From Photobacterium marinum (GTDB lineage Bacteria > Pseudomonadota > Gammaproteobacteria > Enterobacterales > Vibrionaceae), in contig NZ_AMZO01000020.1 of the NCBI RefSeq assembly GCF_000331515.1, forward strand, positions 124,001-188,000: 64,000 nt of DNA. The letters are read 5' to 3'. The notes under the pieces are model-generated. The model made no database searches. It was not told the DNA's origin and saw only the letters and a program-made list of their open reading frames with translations. Both the position numbers and the translations under genes were made by a program. This document shows, one piece after another, positions 1-8,093 of this stretch (position 1 is the stretch's first letter; each line of letters begins with the position of its first letter).

Positions 1-163
1 AGCAAAAGTATACCATCCAACAGTAGGTTGCAGTGTGCGCATCGAAACAAAAACATATCGCAAGTCTTAATCTGACAACAACTGGTAGCAGGAATAATCC
101 CACTGATTTCTTATCCTAAGCTATGCTGATACTACTGTTAGTATTTTATACGGTGATGATTGT

Positions 164-463
164 ATGAAAAAAATACTCGGTATATTTGGCTTAATGTTGT
201 TTTCAGGATCGGTTTTCGCTTTTGGTAGCGGAGGGGTATTAGGTGGAAATCCTGGCGAAGCTTCCGGCGCAGTAAACGCTAAAATCGCAGTCTGCCTGAA
301 TGCTTCCGGAGAGCAAATCCCTGGGTCTTACCAAACCAAACTCAACAGGCAATGTGAACTGACCGGTCGGGACATGATCGATCTTATCAACTACAACAAC
401 TTTTACCGTAACAAACCTAATGGTGAATCTCTGTCTGATATTCGTGCTAAGCGCAACAGTTAG
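164..463 (+). CDS. small exported protein of unknown function
   Basis: A 99-residue protein with an N-terminal signal peptide: two lysines after the start, a hydrophobic stretch (ILGIFGLMLFSGSV) and a likely cleavage after AFA-like residues near position 20. The mature part starts glycine-rich (GSGGVLGGNPGEASG) and contains two cysteines (about 44 and 64) that could form a disulphide in the periplasm. I do not recognise the family. It stands alone: the next gene, gpt, is convergent and the two share a hairpin terminator. The signal peptide and the terminator right after the stop support a real gene; function is unknown. Confidence 0.7.
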   Translation: MKKILGIFGLMLFSGSVFAFGSGGVLGGNPGEASGAVNAKIAVCLNASGEQIPGSYQTKLNRQCELTGRDMIDLINYNNFYRNKPNGESLSDIRAKRNS

Positions 464-482
464 ACAGGTAACAGACGAGCAT

Positions 483-510
483 AAAAAAGGAGCCGGGTGG
501 CTCCTTTTTT
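483..510. terminator. bidirectional rho-independent terminator
   Basis: Stem GGAGCC / GGCTCC with a short GGGT loop, flanked by A6 on the left and T6 on the right, so it can work on both strands. It lies between the convergent small exported protein gene and gpt. Confidence 0.85.
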
Positions 511-543
511 ATCAGCATGTTAAATACTAATCAGTATCAGCGC

Positions 544-1002
544 TTATCGCTTCGCGATTGGATCAACAAAAGTTACAGCCATATCCCATGGCTGCTCGAT
601 CCACGTATCCTGAGCGATATCAACAACGTAATCATCTACCAAGTGCTTACCAGCTGGTTTTGCACATACAGTAACGAACTTCGCTTTAGGATACATAGCA
701 CGGATCATTTCAGCAGTGCCACCGGTATCAACCAGGTCATCAACAACCAGGAAGCCTTCACCGTCACCTTCAGCCTGCTTCAGTACTTTCATGTCACGCT
801 GGTGATCATGGTCGTAGCTTGAGATGCAAACCGTATCAACATAGCGAATACCAAGCTCACGAGCCAGGATTGCAGAAGGAACCAGACCACCGCGGCTAAC
901 AGCAATGATGCCTTTCCATTGCTCAGCCGGAAGCAGTTTCTCTGCCAGCTGGCGAGTGTACATTTGCATGTTGTCCCAAGTGATGACGAATTTATTACTC
1001 AT
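544..1002 (-). CDS. gpt: xanthine phosphoribosyltransferase
   Basis: Purine salvage enzyme that transfers phosphoribose from PRPP to xanthine and guanine, and weakly to hypoxanthine, giving XMP, GMP and IMP. The 152-residue length equals that of E. coli Gpt. The PRPP-binding loop of type I phosphoribosyltransferases is seen as [14 protein letters not shown] (about 84-97), and the N-terminal SRGGLVP loop is also present. It lies 54 bp downstream of a purine permease on the same strand with no terminator between, so the two are probably one uptake-and-salvage operon. The enzyme is expected in the cytoplasm, near the inner membrane. Confidence 0.95.
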   Translation of the reverse strand: MSNKFVITWDNMQMYTRQLAEKLLPAEQWKGIIAVSRGGLVPSAILARELGIRYVDTVCISSYDHDHQRDMKVLKQAEGDGEGFLVVDDLVDTGGTAEMIRAMYPKAKFVTVCAKPAGKHLVDDYVVDIAQDTWIEQPWDMAVTFVDPIAKR

Positions 1003-1056
1003 ATCCGATGAACCTCTGAGTCAGCGAAACGTACGCTGAATATATTTTTAAAACTG

Positions 1057-2346
1057 TTATAAGAAGATAATTTTAGCAACAAACAAGGCTGCGATAACCC
1101 AGACGCTAATATTTACATCTCTTCCCTTGCCACTCATAACTTTGACAGCAGCATATGTGATAAAGCCAAGGCCGATACCTTCAGCGATGGAGTATGTTAA
1201 TGGCATTAAAAGGCAAACTACAACAACAGGTGCCGCTTCTGTTAAGTCACGCCAGTCTACACTGACCAAACCCGACATCATAAGGATAGCCACATAGAAC
1301 AATGCACCTGCAGTCGCATAAGCAGGAACCATTCCTGCCAGCGGAGCAAAGAACAGAGCCAGCAGGAACAATACGCCTACGGTAACAGCCGTCAGGCCGG
1401 TACGTCCGCCAACCGCAACACCAGAAACACTTTCAACAAATGATGTAGTGTTTGAAGTACCCAGCACAGCACCAATTGAAGTTGCCGTACTATCCGCCAG
1501 CAGAGCACGGTTAAGGCGAGGCAGCTTACCGTCTTCGCCGATCAGCTCAGCTTTAGTTGCGACTCCCACCAGCGTTCCTGCAGTATCGAACAAATCAACA
1601 AACAAGAAGGCAAACACAACAGAAACCAAACCGACTTCAAGTGCGCCGCCAAAATCCATCTGCATAAATGTCGGAGCCAGGCTTGGTGGCATAGACATCA
1701 CACCAGCAAACTGGATATCGCCGAACAGAATTCCGAGAACAGTAACAGACAGAATCGCAATCAGTACCGCAGCTTTATAACCACGGTGTACCAGCGCAAT
1801 TGTCAGGAAAAACCCCAGAGCAGCCATTACCGCCGGAAAGCTGGTTAGATCGCCGACATGAACCAAAGTTGCAGGATTATCAACCACAATGCCAGCACTC
1901 TGCAAGGCAATAAATGCCAAAAACAGACCTATACCAGCTGAAATACCGGTGCGAAGTGCGTTCGGAATGGCATTTATAATCCATTCACGCACTCGCAGAA
2001 CACTCAGCGCAATAAAGCACAAACCAGACAGGAATACCGCCGCAAGCGCTACCTGCCAGGTATGCCCCATACCCAGAACAACACTGTAGGTAAAGAAAGC
2101 ATTCAACCCCATACCCGGAGCCTGAGCGACCGGATAGTTCGCCACAAAGCCCATGATAAAACAGCCAACCATCGCTGCCAGACAGGTAGCGACGAACACC
2201 GCTCCCTGATCCATACCAGTAGTAGCCAGCATCGTCGGGTTAACGAAAATGATATAGGCCATTGTCAGAAAGGTCGTTAAACCTGCCAACATTTCAGTAC
2301 GAACATCAGTGCCGTGTTCTTTCAGTTTGAATAGTTTCTCAAGCAT
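1057..2346 (-). CDS. NCS2/AzgA-type purine permease
   Basis: Inner-membrane proton symporter for a purine base (adenine, guanine or hypoxanthine), of the AzgA-like branch of the NCS2 family that holds E. coli AdeP/AdeQ and GhxP/GhxQ. About 12-14 hydrophobic segments are visible. Family motifs include TTFLTMAYIIFVNP near the N-terminus, APGMGLNAFFTY in the first third, and the substrate-region segment LFVDLFDTAGTLVG. I chose the ATG at 2346 (429 aa) because AAGGA precedes it at a suitable distance; an upstream in-frame start at 2379 would add 11 polar residues. Two overlapping PurR-like boxes sit about 40 bp upstream, and gpt follows. The exact base transported cannot be read from sequence. 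Confidence 0.9.
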   Translation of the reverse strand: MLEKLFKLKEHGTDVRTEMLAGLTTFLTMAYIIFVNPTMLATTGMDQGAVFVATCLAAMVGCFIMGFVANYPVAQAPGMGLNAFFTYSVVLGMGHTWQVALAAVFLSGLCFIALSVLRVREWIINAIPNALRTGISAGIGLFLAFIALQSAGIVVDNPATLVHVGDLTSFPAVMAALGFFLTIALVHRGYKAAVLIAILSVTVLGILFGDIQFAGVMSMPPSLAPTFMQMDFGGALEVGLVSVVFAFLFVDLFDTAGTLVGVATKAELIGEDGKLPRLNRALLADSTATSIGAVLGTSNTTSFVESVSGVAVGGRTGLTAVTVGVLFLLALFFAPLAGMVPAYATAGALFYVAILMMSGLVSVDWRDLTEAAPVVVVCLLMPLTYSIAEGIGLGFITYAAVKVMSGKGRDVNISVWVIAALFVAKIIFL

Positions 2347-2386
2347 TGCTCTCGGTTCCTTGGAGACATTTCGCCGCAAGTTAAAA

Positions 2387-2414
2387 AGTAAAACGTTTGC
2401 GCAAACGATTTTAG
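2387..2414. promoter_or_regulatory. overlapping PurR-type operators
   Basis: Two PurR-like 16-mers overlap: on the minus strand GCGCAAACGTTTTACT (2387-2402) and on the plus strand GCGCAAACGATTTTAG (2399-2414). The known E. coli consensus is ACGCAAACGTTTTCGT; the minus-strand copy matches at about 13 of 16 positions. Placement about 40 bp before the permease ATG suits purine repression of the permease-gpt unit. Binding is inferred. Confidence 0.7.
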
Positions 2415-2731
2415 GCGACGATTATATGCGGCTTGCCTGTCAATTTCCAGAGATTAACGTAATTATCATTAGAGATTTCGGCCAACAGAGCAAAAAAACA
2501 TCCAACCTAAAGTCACATTAAATTTATTCCCTTTAAAATCATCAACTTAACGTTTAGTTAACATATATAGGTACCGTAGCATTCAGCATTTTCTACTAGT
2601 ACGCAAACGATAATATACATCAGGTTAAGTTTTTTATTGTCAGCTTGAAGCTATAGCCATAGTTATAAGGCTAAATTTAATGCAGATGGTGAGAGAAGGC
2701 TTATAAAGCCGTTTTTTTAGAAGAAGGAAAT
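2415..2731. other. gene-free interval
   Basis: No coding signal seen. The only notable element is ACGCAAACGATAATAT at 2601-2616, which matches the left half of a PurR box exactly and the right half poorly. The interval lies between the permease promoter and the terminator of the small transcription unit upstream. Confidence 0.6.
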
Positions 2732-2763
2732 AAAAAAAACGCCACTTCAAACTGAAGTGGCGT
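2732..2763 (-). terminator. rho-independent terminator of the small transcription unit
   Basis: Perfect 11-bp stem ACGCCACTTCA / TGAAGTGGCGT with a 3-nt loop; read on the minus strand it is followed by eight T residues. It is a strong intrinsic terminator and belongs to the unit containing the 29-codon ORF at 2882-2971. Confidence 0.88.
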
Positions 2764-2881
2764 AAGAATGTGTTGAATAACCAATTAGCGAGGGTATTCC
2801 GAATTCTCAAATCATAAAGGGGGTGAACAATACTGCTCGAACACCATGCCTGACTACCAGAGCCCGGCACAGTATCAAGAA

Positions 2882-2971
2882 TTAGTAGCCGAAATAGCTT
2901 GGGTACTGGAAGTTTGCTGTGTACACAGAACGGTTATTCCAAAAATTTGCAATTGAATCAAATACTTTCAT
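2882..2971 (-). CDS. 29-codon small ORF, unknown
   Basis: A 29-residue ORF beginning MKVFDSIANF and ending FQYPSYFGY, rich in aromatic residues (4 F, 4 Y, 1 W) and not membrane-like. Support is the context: AAAGGTG is placed 6-7 nt before the ATG, a good sigma70-type promoter lies about 150 nt upstream (TATAGT at 3125-3130, TTGTAA at 3148-3153, 17-bp spacer), and a strong terminator lies about 120 nt downstream. The roughly 390-nt transcript could encode a small protein, be a regulatory RNA, or both. I do not recognise the product. Confidence 0.6.
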   Translation of the reverse strand: MKVFDSIANFWNNRSVYTANFQYPSYFGY

Positions 2972-3124
2972 TTCTATCACCTTTAAATATTAAGTTTACT
3001 AAACACACATACATTTCGTGCTCAGCCATAGTGGCTTGACTTAATCTCAGTTCCTTGGAGGCGATACCTCGGGCTCGTCCTAAGCAGTTTCTGTGTATTT
3101 CTGTCTTCACCAGAAGATGTGTAA

Positions 3125-3153
3125 ACTATACCCATCTCGTAATTAAGTTACAA
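3125..3153 (-). promoter_or_regulatory. sigma70-type promoter of the 29-codon unit
   Basis: On the minus strand TTGTAA (3153-3148), a 17-nt spacer and TATAGT (3130-3125). These match the -35 and -10 consensus at 4/6 and 5/6. Transcription would start near 3118 and run through a leader with small hairpins (for example AGCCA-TAG-TGGCT at 3024-3036) before the ORF. Confidence 0.6.
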
Positions 3154-3589
3154 GCATTTTCTTTAACTGCGTCACACTTTTTTTATTTATGTGCACTTGG
3201 ACATACTTTTCTGTAATTTTATTACATTATCAATAGCGAGAATACGTCTCATTAGATGACATGAACTGGTTGAAAATTACGAAACGAATATTGAATAACT
3301 AAACGCAACAAAGGGATATAAGCACAAGGATATGACAAAAGAGTGAATACTCTGTTTTATTTAAGTGCAATCAATAGCACATCTTTCAACCTCAAAATCA
3401 TCACTTCTTGCCAGTGATCACAAACTTAATCCCTGTATTTAGCTTTTTAAGATTTCACTATCACAGGCTTATCACCCGGTGGTATGCTTGAATCAATCGC
3501 GATAGATTAATCTGCTGCAATTACCAGCCCATTGGTTGATCTTCAGCTAATGGATCGCTTTAGCCCAAAAGTTTATAAGGGAGAATGCT
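3154..3589. other. gene-free AT-rich region upstream of pepD
   Basis: About 430 bp without a credible ORF on either strand. It must hold the pepD promoter. No riboswitch or recognised operator stood out. Confidence 0.55.
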
Positions 3590-5050
3590 GTGTCTGAAAT
3601 CAGTCAACTGTCACCACAACCTGTGTGGCAATTCTTCGATCAAATCTGTTCTATTCCACATCCATCAAAGCATGAAGAACAGCTCGCTCAACATATTGTG
3701 AAATTTGCTGAAAGCGAAGGTCTTGAAGTTCGCCGTGACGCTACTGGTAACGTATTTATTAAGAAGCCAGCTACGCCAGGTATGGAAAACCGTAAAGGTG
3801 TAGTACTTCAAGCGCACATTGATATGGTGCCGCAGAAAAACGAAGACACCGACCACGACTTCCTGACCGATCCAATCCAGCCGTATGTCGACGGTGAATG
3901 GGTAACAGCAAAAGGAACAACCCTGGGTGCCGACAACGGTATTGGTATGGCGACTTGCCTGGCCGTATTGGCATCGAAAGATATTGAGCACGGTCCGCTT
4001 GAAGTCCTGCTGACTATTGATGAAGAAGCCGGCATGACCGGTGCGTTCGGCCTTGAACAGGGTTGGCTGGAAGGTGACATCCTTCTAAACACTGATTCAG
4101 AGCAGGAAGGCGAAGTTTACATGGGCTGTGCCGGTGGTGTAGACGGTTCTATCACTCTGCCTTTAGAGCGTGAAGCGGTTCCAACCGAACACGCTGCAGT
4201 AAAACTGGTGATTAAAGGCCTGAAAGGCGGTCACTCTGGCTGTGACATTCACACCGGTCGCGGCAACGCGAACAAACTGCTGGGTCGCTTCCTGTTCGGC
4301 CACGCTGAAGAACTAGGTCTTCGCCTGACTTCACTAAGCGGCGGTAGCCTGCGTAACGCTATTCCTCGTGAAGCTTTCGCAATGGCAACCCTGCCAGCTA
4401 AAAATGTCGACAAGCTAAATGAGCTGTTCACTTACTACCAATCAATCCTGGCTGCGGAGCTGGGCAAAATAGAAACAGACATCAACCTATTTATTGAACC
4501 AGCTGAGCTACCAGCTGACGTGATGACTGAAGCAGTTCAGAAACGCCTTCTTGCTGCACTAAACGCTTGCCCTAACGGTGTACTGCGTATGAGTGATGAA
4601 GTTGAAGGTGTAGTTGAAACATCACTGAACGTTGGTGTGATCACAACAGAAGCAGACAAAATCACTATTCTTTGTCTGATCCGTTCTTTGATCGATACTG
4701 GCCGCAGTAATGTGGAAGGTATGCTGAAAGCAGTCGCTGAGCTGGCTGGTGCTGAATGTGAATTCTCTGGCGCTTACCCAGGCTGGAAACCGGATGCAGA
4801 CTCTGAAGTAATGCACCTGTTCCGTGATACATATAAAGGTATCTACGGCAGAACACCGAACATCATGGTGATCCACGCAGGTCTGGAATGTGGTCTGTTC
4901 AAGAAACCATATCCAACCATGGATATGCTGTCTTTCGGCCCGACCATCAAGTTCCCTCACTCTCCTGATGAGAAAGTGAACATTGAAACTGTCGGCCTGT
5001 TCTGGGAACAGATGATTGCAATCCTGAAGAACATTCCGGTTAAGGCATAA
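3590..5050 (+). CDS. pepD: cytosol nonspecific dipeptidase (aminoacyl-histidine dipeptidase)
   Basis: Zinc-dependent M20/M28-clan peptidase that hydrolyses Xaa-His and many other dipeptides in the cytoplasm. At 486 residues it has the usual length. Metal-site residues line up with characterised Vibrio PepD: H76 (QAHIDMV), D115 (LGADNG), E146 with the catalytic E145 (TIDEEAG), D169 (NTDSEQ) and H457 (KFPHSPDE). The start is GTG at 3590 with AAGGGAG just upstream; the protein then begins MSEISQLSPQP as in Vibrio homologues. The gene is monocistronic, followed directly by a hairpin terminator. Confidence 0.95.
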   Translation: MSEISQLSPQPVWQFFDQICSIPHPSKHEEQLAQHIVKFAESEGLEVRRDATGNVFIKKPATPGMENRKGVVLQAHIDMVPQKNEDTDHDFLTDPIQPYVDGEWVTAKGTTLGADNGIGMATCLAVLASKDIEHGPLEVLLTIDEEAGMTGAFGLEQGWLEGDILLNTDSEQEGEVYMGCAGGVDGSITLPLEREAVPTEHAAVKLVIKGLKGGHSGCDIHTGRGNANKLLGRFLFGHAEELGLRLTSLSGGSLRNAIPREAFAMATLPAKNVDKLNELFTYYQSILAAELGKIETDINLFIEPAELPADVMTEAVQKRLLAALNACPNGVLRMSDEVEGVVETSLNVGVITTEADKITILCLIRSLIDTGRSNVEGMLKAVAELAGAECEFSGAYPGWKPDADSEVMHLFRDTYKGIYGRTPNIMVIHAGLECGLFKKPYPTMDMLSFGPTIKFPHSPDEKVNIETVGLFWEQMIAILKNIPVKA

Positions 5051-5070
5051 GTATCAGGATACAAGTGATA

Positions 5071-5099
5071 AAAGGCGAGTTTCGATACTCGCCTTTTTT
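5071..5099 (+). terminator. rho-independent terminator after pepD
   Basis: Stem AAAGGCGAGT / ACTCGCCTTT with a 6-nt loop followed by a T-run. It lies 21 bp after the pepD stop. Confidence 0.88.
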
Positions 5100-5157
5100 A
5101 TACCCAATTGGATAGTAAAACCCTACTTTAGAAAGGTTACTGTTAAACCTAGTTTGA

Positions 5158-6243
5158 TTAAAAACCTTCGAAAGAAAGCTGCTGCGCCTTAAGCCCGAGC
5201 TCTAATCCTACACTCAGGCCTATCAGGCGGATTTCCCGTCCTTTCTGACGAGTTAAGGCTTCTGTCAGCAATGCGACAAACTGACTCTTATCCAGCTTTG
5301 GCTGGCCATGTTCAACTGTGGTTTGCTGAAAGTCCGCAAACTTCACCTTAATTCCCTGCTTAGCAATATTAAGATCAGGGCGAACCCGGCGAAGGCGCTT
5401 TTCGAGCTCAGGAAACAAACTTTCCACCACCTGCCAGCACTCGTCATAGCTGCTGATATTCTTAGAAAAGGTCCGCTCGACCCCAACTGATTTACGCTCC
5501 CGCTCAACAACAACTTCACGATTGTCGAGACCATGCGCTCGTGACCACAACGACTGGCCGAACTTACCGAACTGTTGCAACAACAAATGATGATCATAAT
5601 TCTGCACATCACGCCCGACATACAAACCACGTTCATGAAGCTTTTGGATCGTGACCTTCCCTACTCCGGGGATCTTTTCCAGCTTCAAATCGGCAACAAA
5701 ATCCGGCACCTCATCAGGAATGACGACAAACTGACCATCCGGCTTATTCAGATCAGAAGCCACCTTGGCAATAAACTTCACCGGTGCGACACCAGCAGAC
5801 GCTGTCAAATCCAACTCTTCCCGAATTGCCCGGCGGATATCCTCGGCAATCAAGGTGGCCGAGCCATGCAGCAGCTCGCAATCGGTGACATCAAGGTAGG
5901 CTTCATCAAGGGACAGAGGCTCTATCTTGTCGGTATAACGCTGAAAGATAGCCCTGATTTGCTGGGAGACTTCTTTATAAACAGACATCCTGCCGGCAAC
6001 TAACGTCAGGTGCGGGCACAACTTCATCGCCTGAGCTGTCGGCATCGCCGAACGTACCCCATACTTACGAGCCAGGTAATTACAGGTACTGATCACGCCC
6101 CTTTGCTCTGAGCGGCCGCCGATAGCGATAGGAATATCACGTAGCTCAGGGTTATCCCGCATCTCTACGGCCGCAAAAAAGCAGTCCATATCAATATGGA
6201 TAATTTTCCGTTGCAGGTTGGAAGTCGGTGTTTGCTGCACCAT
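5158..6243 (-). CDS. dinB: DNA polymerase IV, SOS-inducible translesion polymerase
   Basis: Y-family polymerase that extends mismatched or lesion-containing primers. Catalytic carboxylates are visible in [12 protein letters not shown] (D18) and SLDEAYLD (about 113-114). Helix-hairpin-helix residues follow ([13 protein letters not shown]) and the little-finger domain completes a 361-residue protein; E. coli DinB has 351. I chose ATG 6243: a longer reading from GTG 6300 would begin inside the LexA box, so it cannot be the normal start. Expected regulation is LexA repression through the box at 6300-6315. The C-terminal beta-clamp motif is not clear to me (the end reads QQLSFEGF, compatible with a QxxLxF clamp-binding peptide). 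Confidence 0.94.
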   Translation of the reverse strand: MVQQTPTSNLQRKIIHIDMDCFFAAVEMRDNPELRDIPIAIGGRSEQRGVISTCNYLARKYGVRSAMPTAQAMKLCPHLTLVAGRMSVYKEVSQQIRAIFQRYTDKIEPLSLDEAYLDVTDCELLHGSATLIAEDIRRAIREELDLTASAGVAPVKFIAKVASDLNKPDGQFVVIPDEVPDFVADLKLEKIPGVGKVTIQKLHERGLYVGRDVQNYDHHLLLQQFGKFGQSLWSRAHGLDNREVVVERERKSVGVERTFSKNISSYDECWQVVESLFPELEKRLRRVRPDLNIAKQGIKVKFADFQQTTVEHGQPKLDKSQFVALLTEALTRQKGREIRLIGLSVGLELGLKAQQLSFEGF

Positions 6244-6299
6244 GATTAAAATCGCTACCGGCCGTGATGAAGGTTCAAACAAGGTGATACAGTTTATCA

Positions 6300-6315
6300 C
6301 TGTTTTTATATACAG
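6300..6315 (-). promoter_or_regulatory. LexA (SOS) box of dinB
   Basis: CTGTTTTTATATACAG is a perfect CTGT-N8-ACAG site with an all A/T centre. It is 57 bp upstream of the dinB ATG. A second palindrome, GTGATA-N5-TATCAC (6284-6300), abuts it on the dinB side and is unexplained. Confidence 0.88.
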
Positions 6316-6466
6316 TAATTATTATAGAAAGTTTTTTCAGAAGGAATCAACGTCTGTTATCAAAACTGACAGCCCGGCTTGCCGCACTTCTGACAACAAT
6401 GTTATTAGTTTATATTTATAACCATAAGAATACTGGTGATTTGCCAGTTTCAGATAAGGATTCGAG

Positions 6467-7702
6467 ATGTCGCGGTATAAAATACTGGTTGTTGAAGACA
6501 GCAGAGCCTTCAGAAACTATCTGTGTTTCCAGCTGAATCAAGCCGGATTCCAGCCAGTGTTTGCCGACAGCATCAAACAAGCGAAAGCCATTCTGAGCAA
6601 CGAGCAAGACTTTCTCTGCGCTGTGCTTGACTACTGCCTGCCCGACGGTCAGGACGGAGAAATCATTGATCTCATCCTCAGCCAGAACATAAAGGTCATC
6701 GTTCTGACCGCCCAATTCAGCCGGAAAATACGCGATACCGTGCTGTCAAAAGGAGTGATTGATTACCTGCTCAAAGACAGTCCGGCCTCAGTCGCTTACC
6801 TCACCCCGCTGTTACAACGACTGGAAGCTAATTTCCGCCACAAAGCGATGGTGGTTGAAGACTCTGCAACAGTACGTCGTTATCTGGTTAACCTGCTGCA
6901 AAAGCAGAACCTGGAAACTATTTCGGCACACAATGGGAAAGACGCACTGAAATTACTGGCTCAACATCCGGACATCACGCTGATCATCACCGACAATGAT
7001 ATGCCTGAAAAAGATGGCCTCACCCTGATCAGGGAAATTCGCCAGCAATATAACCGCAACCAAATTGCGATACTTGGCCTGTCCGGCAGCAACTACAGCA
7101 CTGTCACCCCCTTGTTTCTGAAAGCCGGCGCAAATGACTTCCTGAAAAAACCATTTAACCAGGAAGAGTTCTATTGTCGTATTCATCATATGCTCAATAT
7201 GAAAGATACATCTGACAAGCTCTACCGAATGGCGAATCAGGATGCTCTGACCGGATTATGGAACCGACGCTATTTCTTTGATCAAGGCTGCGCTGACAGT
7301 TGCTGCAAAAGCCGTAACATTGCCATGCTGGACATCGACTTTTTCAAAAAGGTCAATGATACCTACGGTCATGATGCCGGTGATGTCGTGCTGGTGCATG
7401 TCAGTCAGCAACTGCAACACCATTTTCCGGATACCGATGCCACCGTTGCCCGTTTTGGTGGCGAAGAGTTCTGCATTCAGAGCTGTCTCGGTAAAGAATT
7501 ATTTATCAACCAGTTGGAAAAACTGCGCGTCTGTATTGAAGAGCTGGTTATTGAGTATCAGAACGCCCCTATAAAGGTGACCATCAGTATTGGCGTTGCC
7601 AGTGGTGCCAAACCCTTGGGTGAGCTGCTAAAAGCAGCCGATGACGCGCTCTATGACGCCAAGCAAAACGGTCGAAACCAGCTAAAGCTGGCAGCTGCCT
7701 AG
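6467..7702 (+). CDS. double-receiver diguanylate cyclase (REC-REC-GGDEF)
   Basis: A 411-residue cytoplasmic response regulator. Receiver 1 spans about 4-120 with acidic pocket VVEDS and phospho-acceptor D55 (LDYCLPDG). Receiver 2 spans about 126-243 with acceptor D176 (ITDNDMPEKDG) and K228 (LKKPF). The GGDEF domain covers about 255-411 with active motif GGEEF at 331-335, so it should make cyclic di-GMP from two GTP. The RxxD inhibitory site expected six residues before GGEEF is absent (DTDA), so product inhibition is probably lost. AAGGA precedes the ATG. It is divergent from dinB. No histidine kinase is adjacent. A homologous arrangement near dinB exists in Vibrio; its cellular role here is not known. 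Confidence 0.88.
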   Translation: MSRYKILVVEDSRAFRNYLCFQLNQAGFQPVFADSIKQAKAILSNEQDFLCAVLDYCLPDGQDGEIIDLILSQNIKVIVLTAQFSRKIRDTVLSKGVIDYLLKDSPASVAYLTPLLQRLEANFRHKAMVVEDSATVRRYLVNLLQKQNLETISAHNGKDALKLLAQHPDITLIITDNDMPEKDGLTLIREIRQQYNRNQIAILGLSGSNYSTVTPLFLKAGANDFLKKPFNQEEFYCRIHHMLNMKDTSDKLYRMANQDALTGLWNRRYFFDQGCADSCCKSRNIAMLDIDFFKKVNDTYGHDAGDVVLVHVSQQLQHHFPDTDATVARFGGEEFCIQSCLGKELFINQLEKLRVCIEELVIEYQNAPIKVTISIGVASGAKPLGELLKAADDALYDAKQNGRNQLKLAAA

Positions 7703-7758
7703 TCCCTTTCCATCCCAAGTAAATCCTTTTCTCAGGACGGGACAAGCAATAAATACAA

Positions 7759-7784
7759 AAAGCCCGGGCACAAACCCGGGCTTT
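7759..7784. terminator. hairpin terminator between convergent genes
   Basis: Stem AAAGCCCGGG / CCCGGGCTTT with a 6-nt loop. The T-tract is interrupted on the plus strand and somewhat better on the minus strand, so it probably serves both the cyclase gene and nqrM. Confidence 0.75.
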
Positions 7785-7862
7785 AGTATTCTTTATCTTC
7801 AGATCTGACATGGAAGCAATCACCACCGCCATAAACAGTGGTTTAGGAATGACAACCAAAAA

Positions 7863-8084
7863 TCAAATGATCTGGTTCTTTTTCCACTCAGCTTGTTTTG
7901 CCGCTCGTGCTTCACGCTTTTTACGTGCATCACATGGTTCCGGGCAATCACACTCTTTGGCAATGCCGATACCGTCTAGGCCACCGCAGCTGCCGCTAAC
8001 TGTCTTACGCTGAAAAATATAGCCGACGGCCATTGCAACGATCACCAGCAAAAAGACGGCAAAGGTGGTTAGATATACAACCAT
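7863..8084 (-). CDS. nqrM: Na+-NQR maturation factor NqrM
   Basis: A 73-residue protein of the former DUF539 family, needed to mature the Na+-translocating NADH:quinone oxidoreductase, probably by delivering iron for the Fe centre between NqrD and NqrE. It has one N-terminal membrane helix (about 3-25) and the conserved cysteine cluster SCGGLDG...ECDCPEPCD (C33 and three further cysteines), then a basic tail. It lies 9 bp after apbE, so the two maturation factors are co-transcribed. Confidence 0.92.
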   Translation of the reverse strand: MVVYLTTFAVFLLVIVAMAVGYIFQRKTVSGSCGGLDGIGIAKECDCPEPCDARKKREARAAKQAEWKKNQII

Positions 8085-8093
8085 GATATTTCT

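Noticed and set aside
1020..1037. CAGCGAAACGTACGCTG in the permease-gpt gap as a PurR box
   Set aside because: Only the central bases match the PurR consensus; more likely a small intercistronic hairpin.
2640..2870. 76-codon minus-strand frame
   Set aside because: It crosses the strong terminator at 2732-2763 and has no ribosome site; the 29-codon ORF upstream is the better candidate.
5575..6003. 142-codon plus-strand frame opposite dinB
   Set aside because: No ribosome site and antisense to conserved polymerase motifs.
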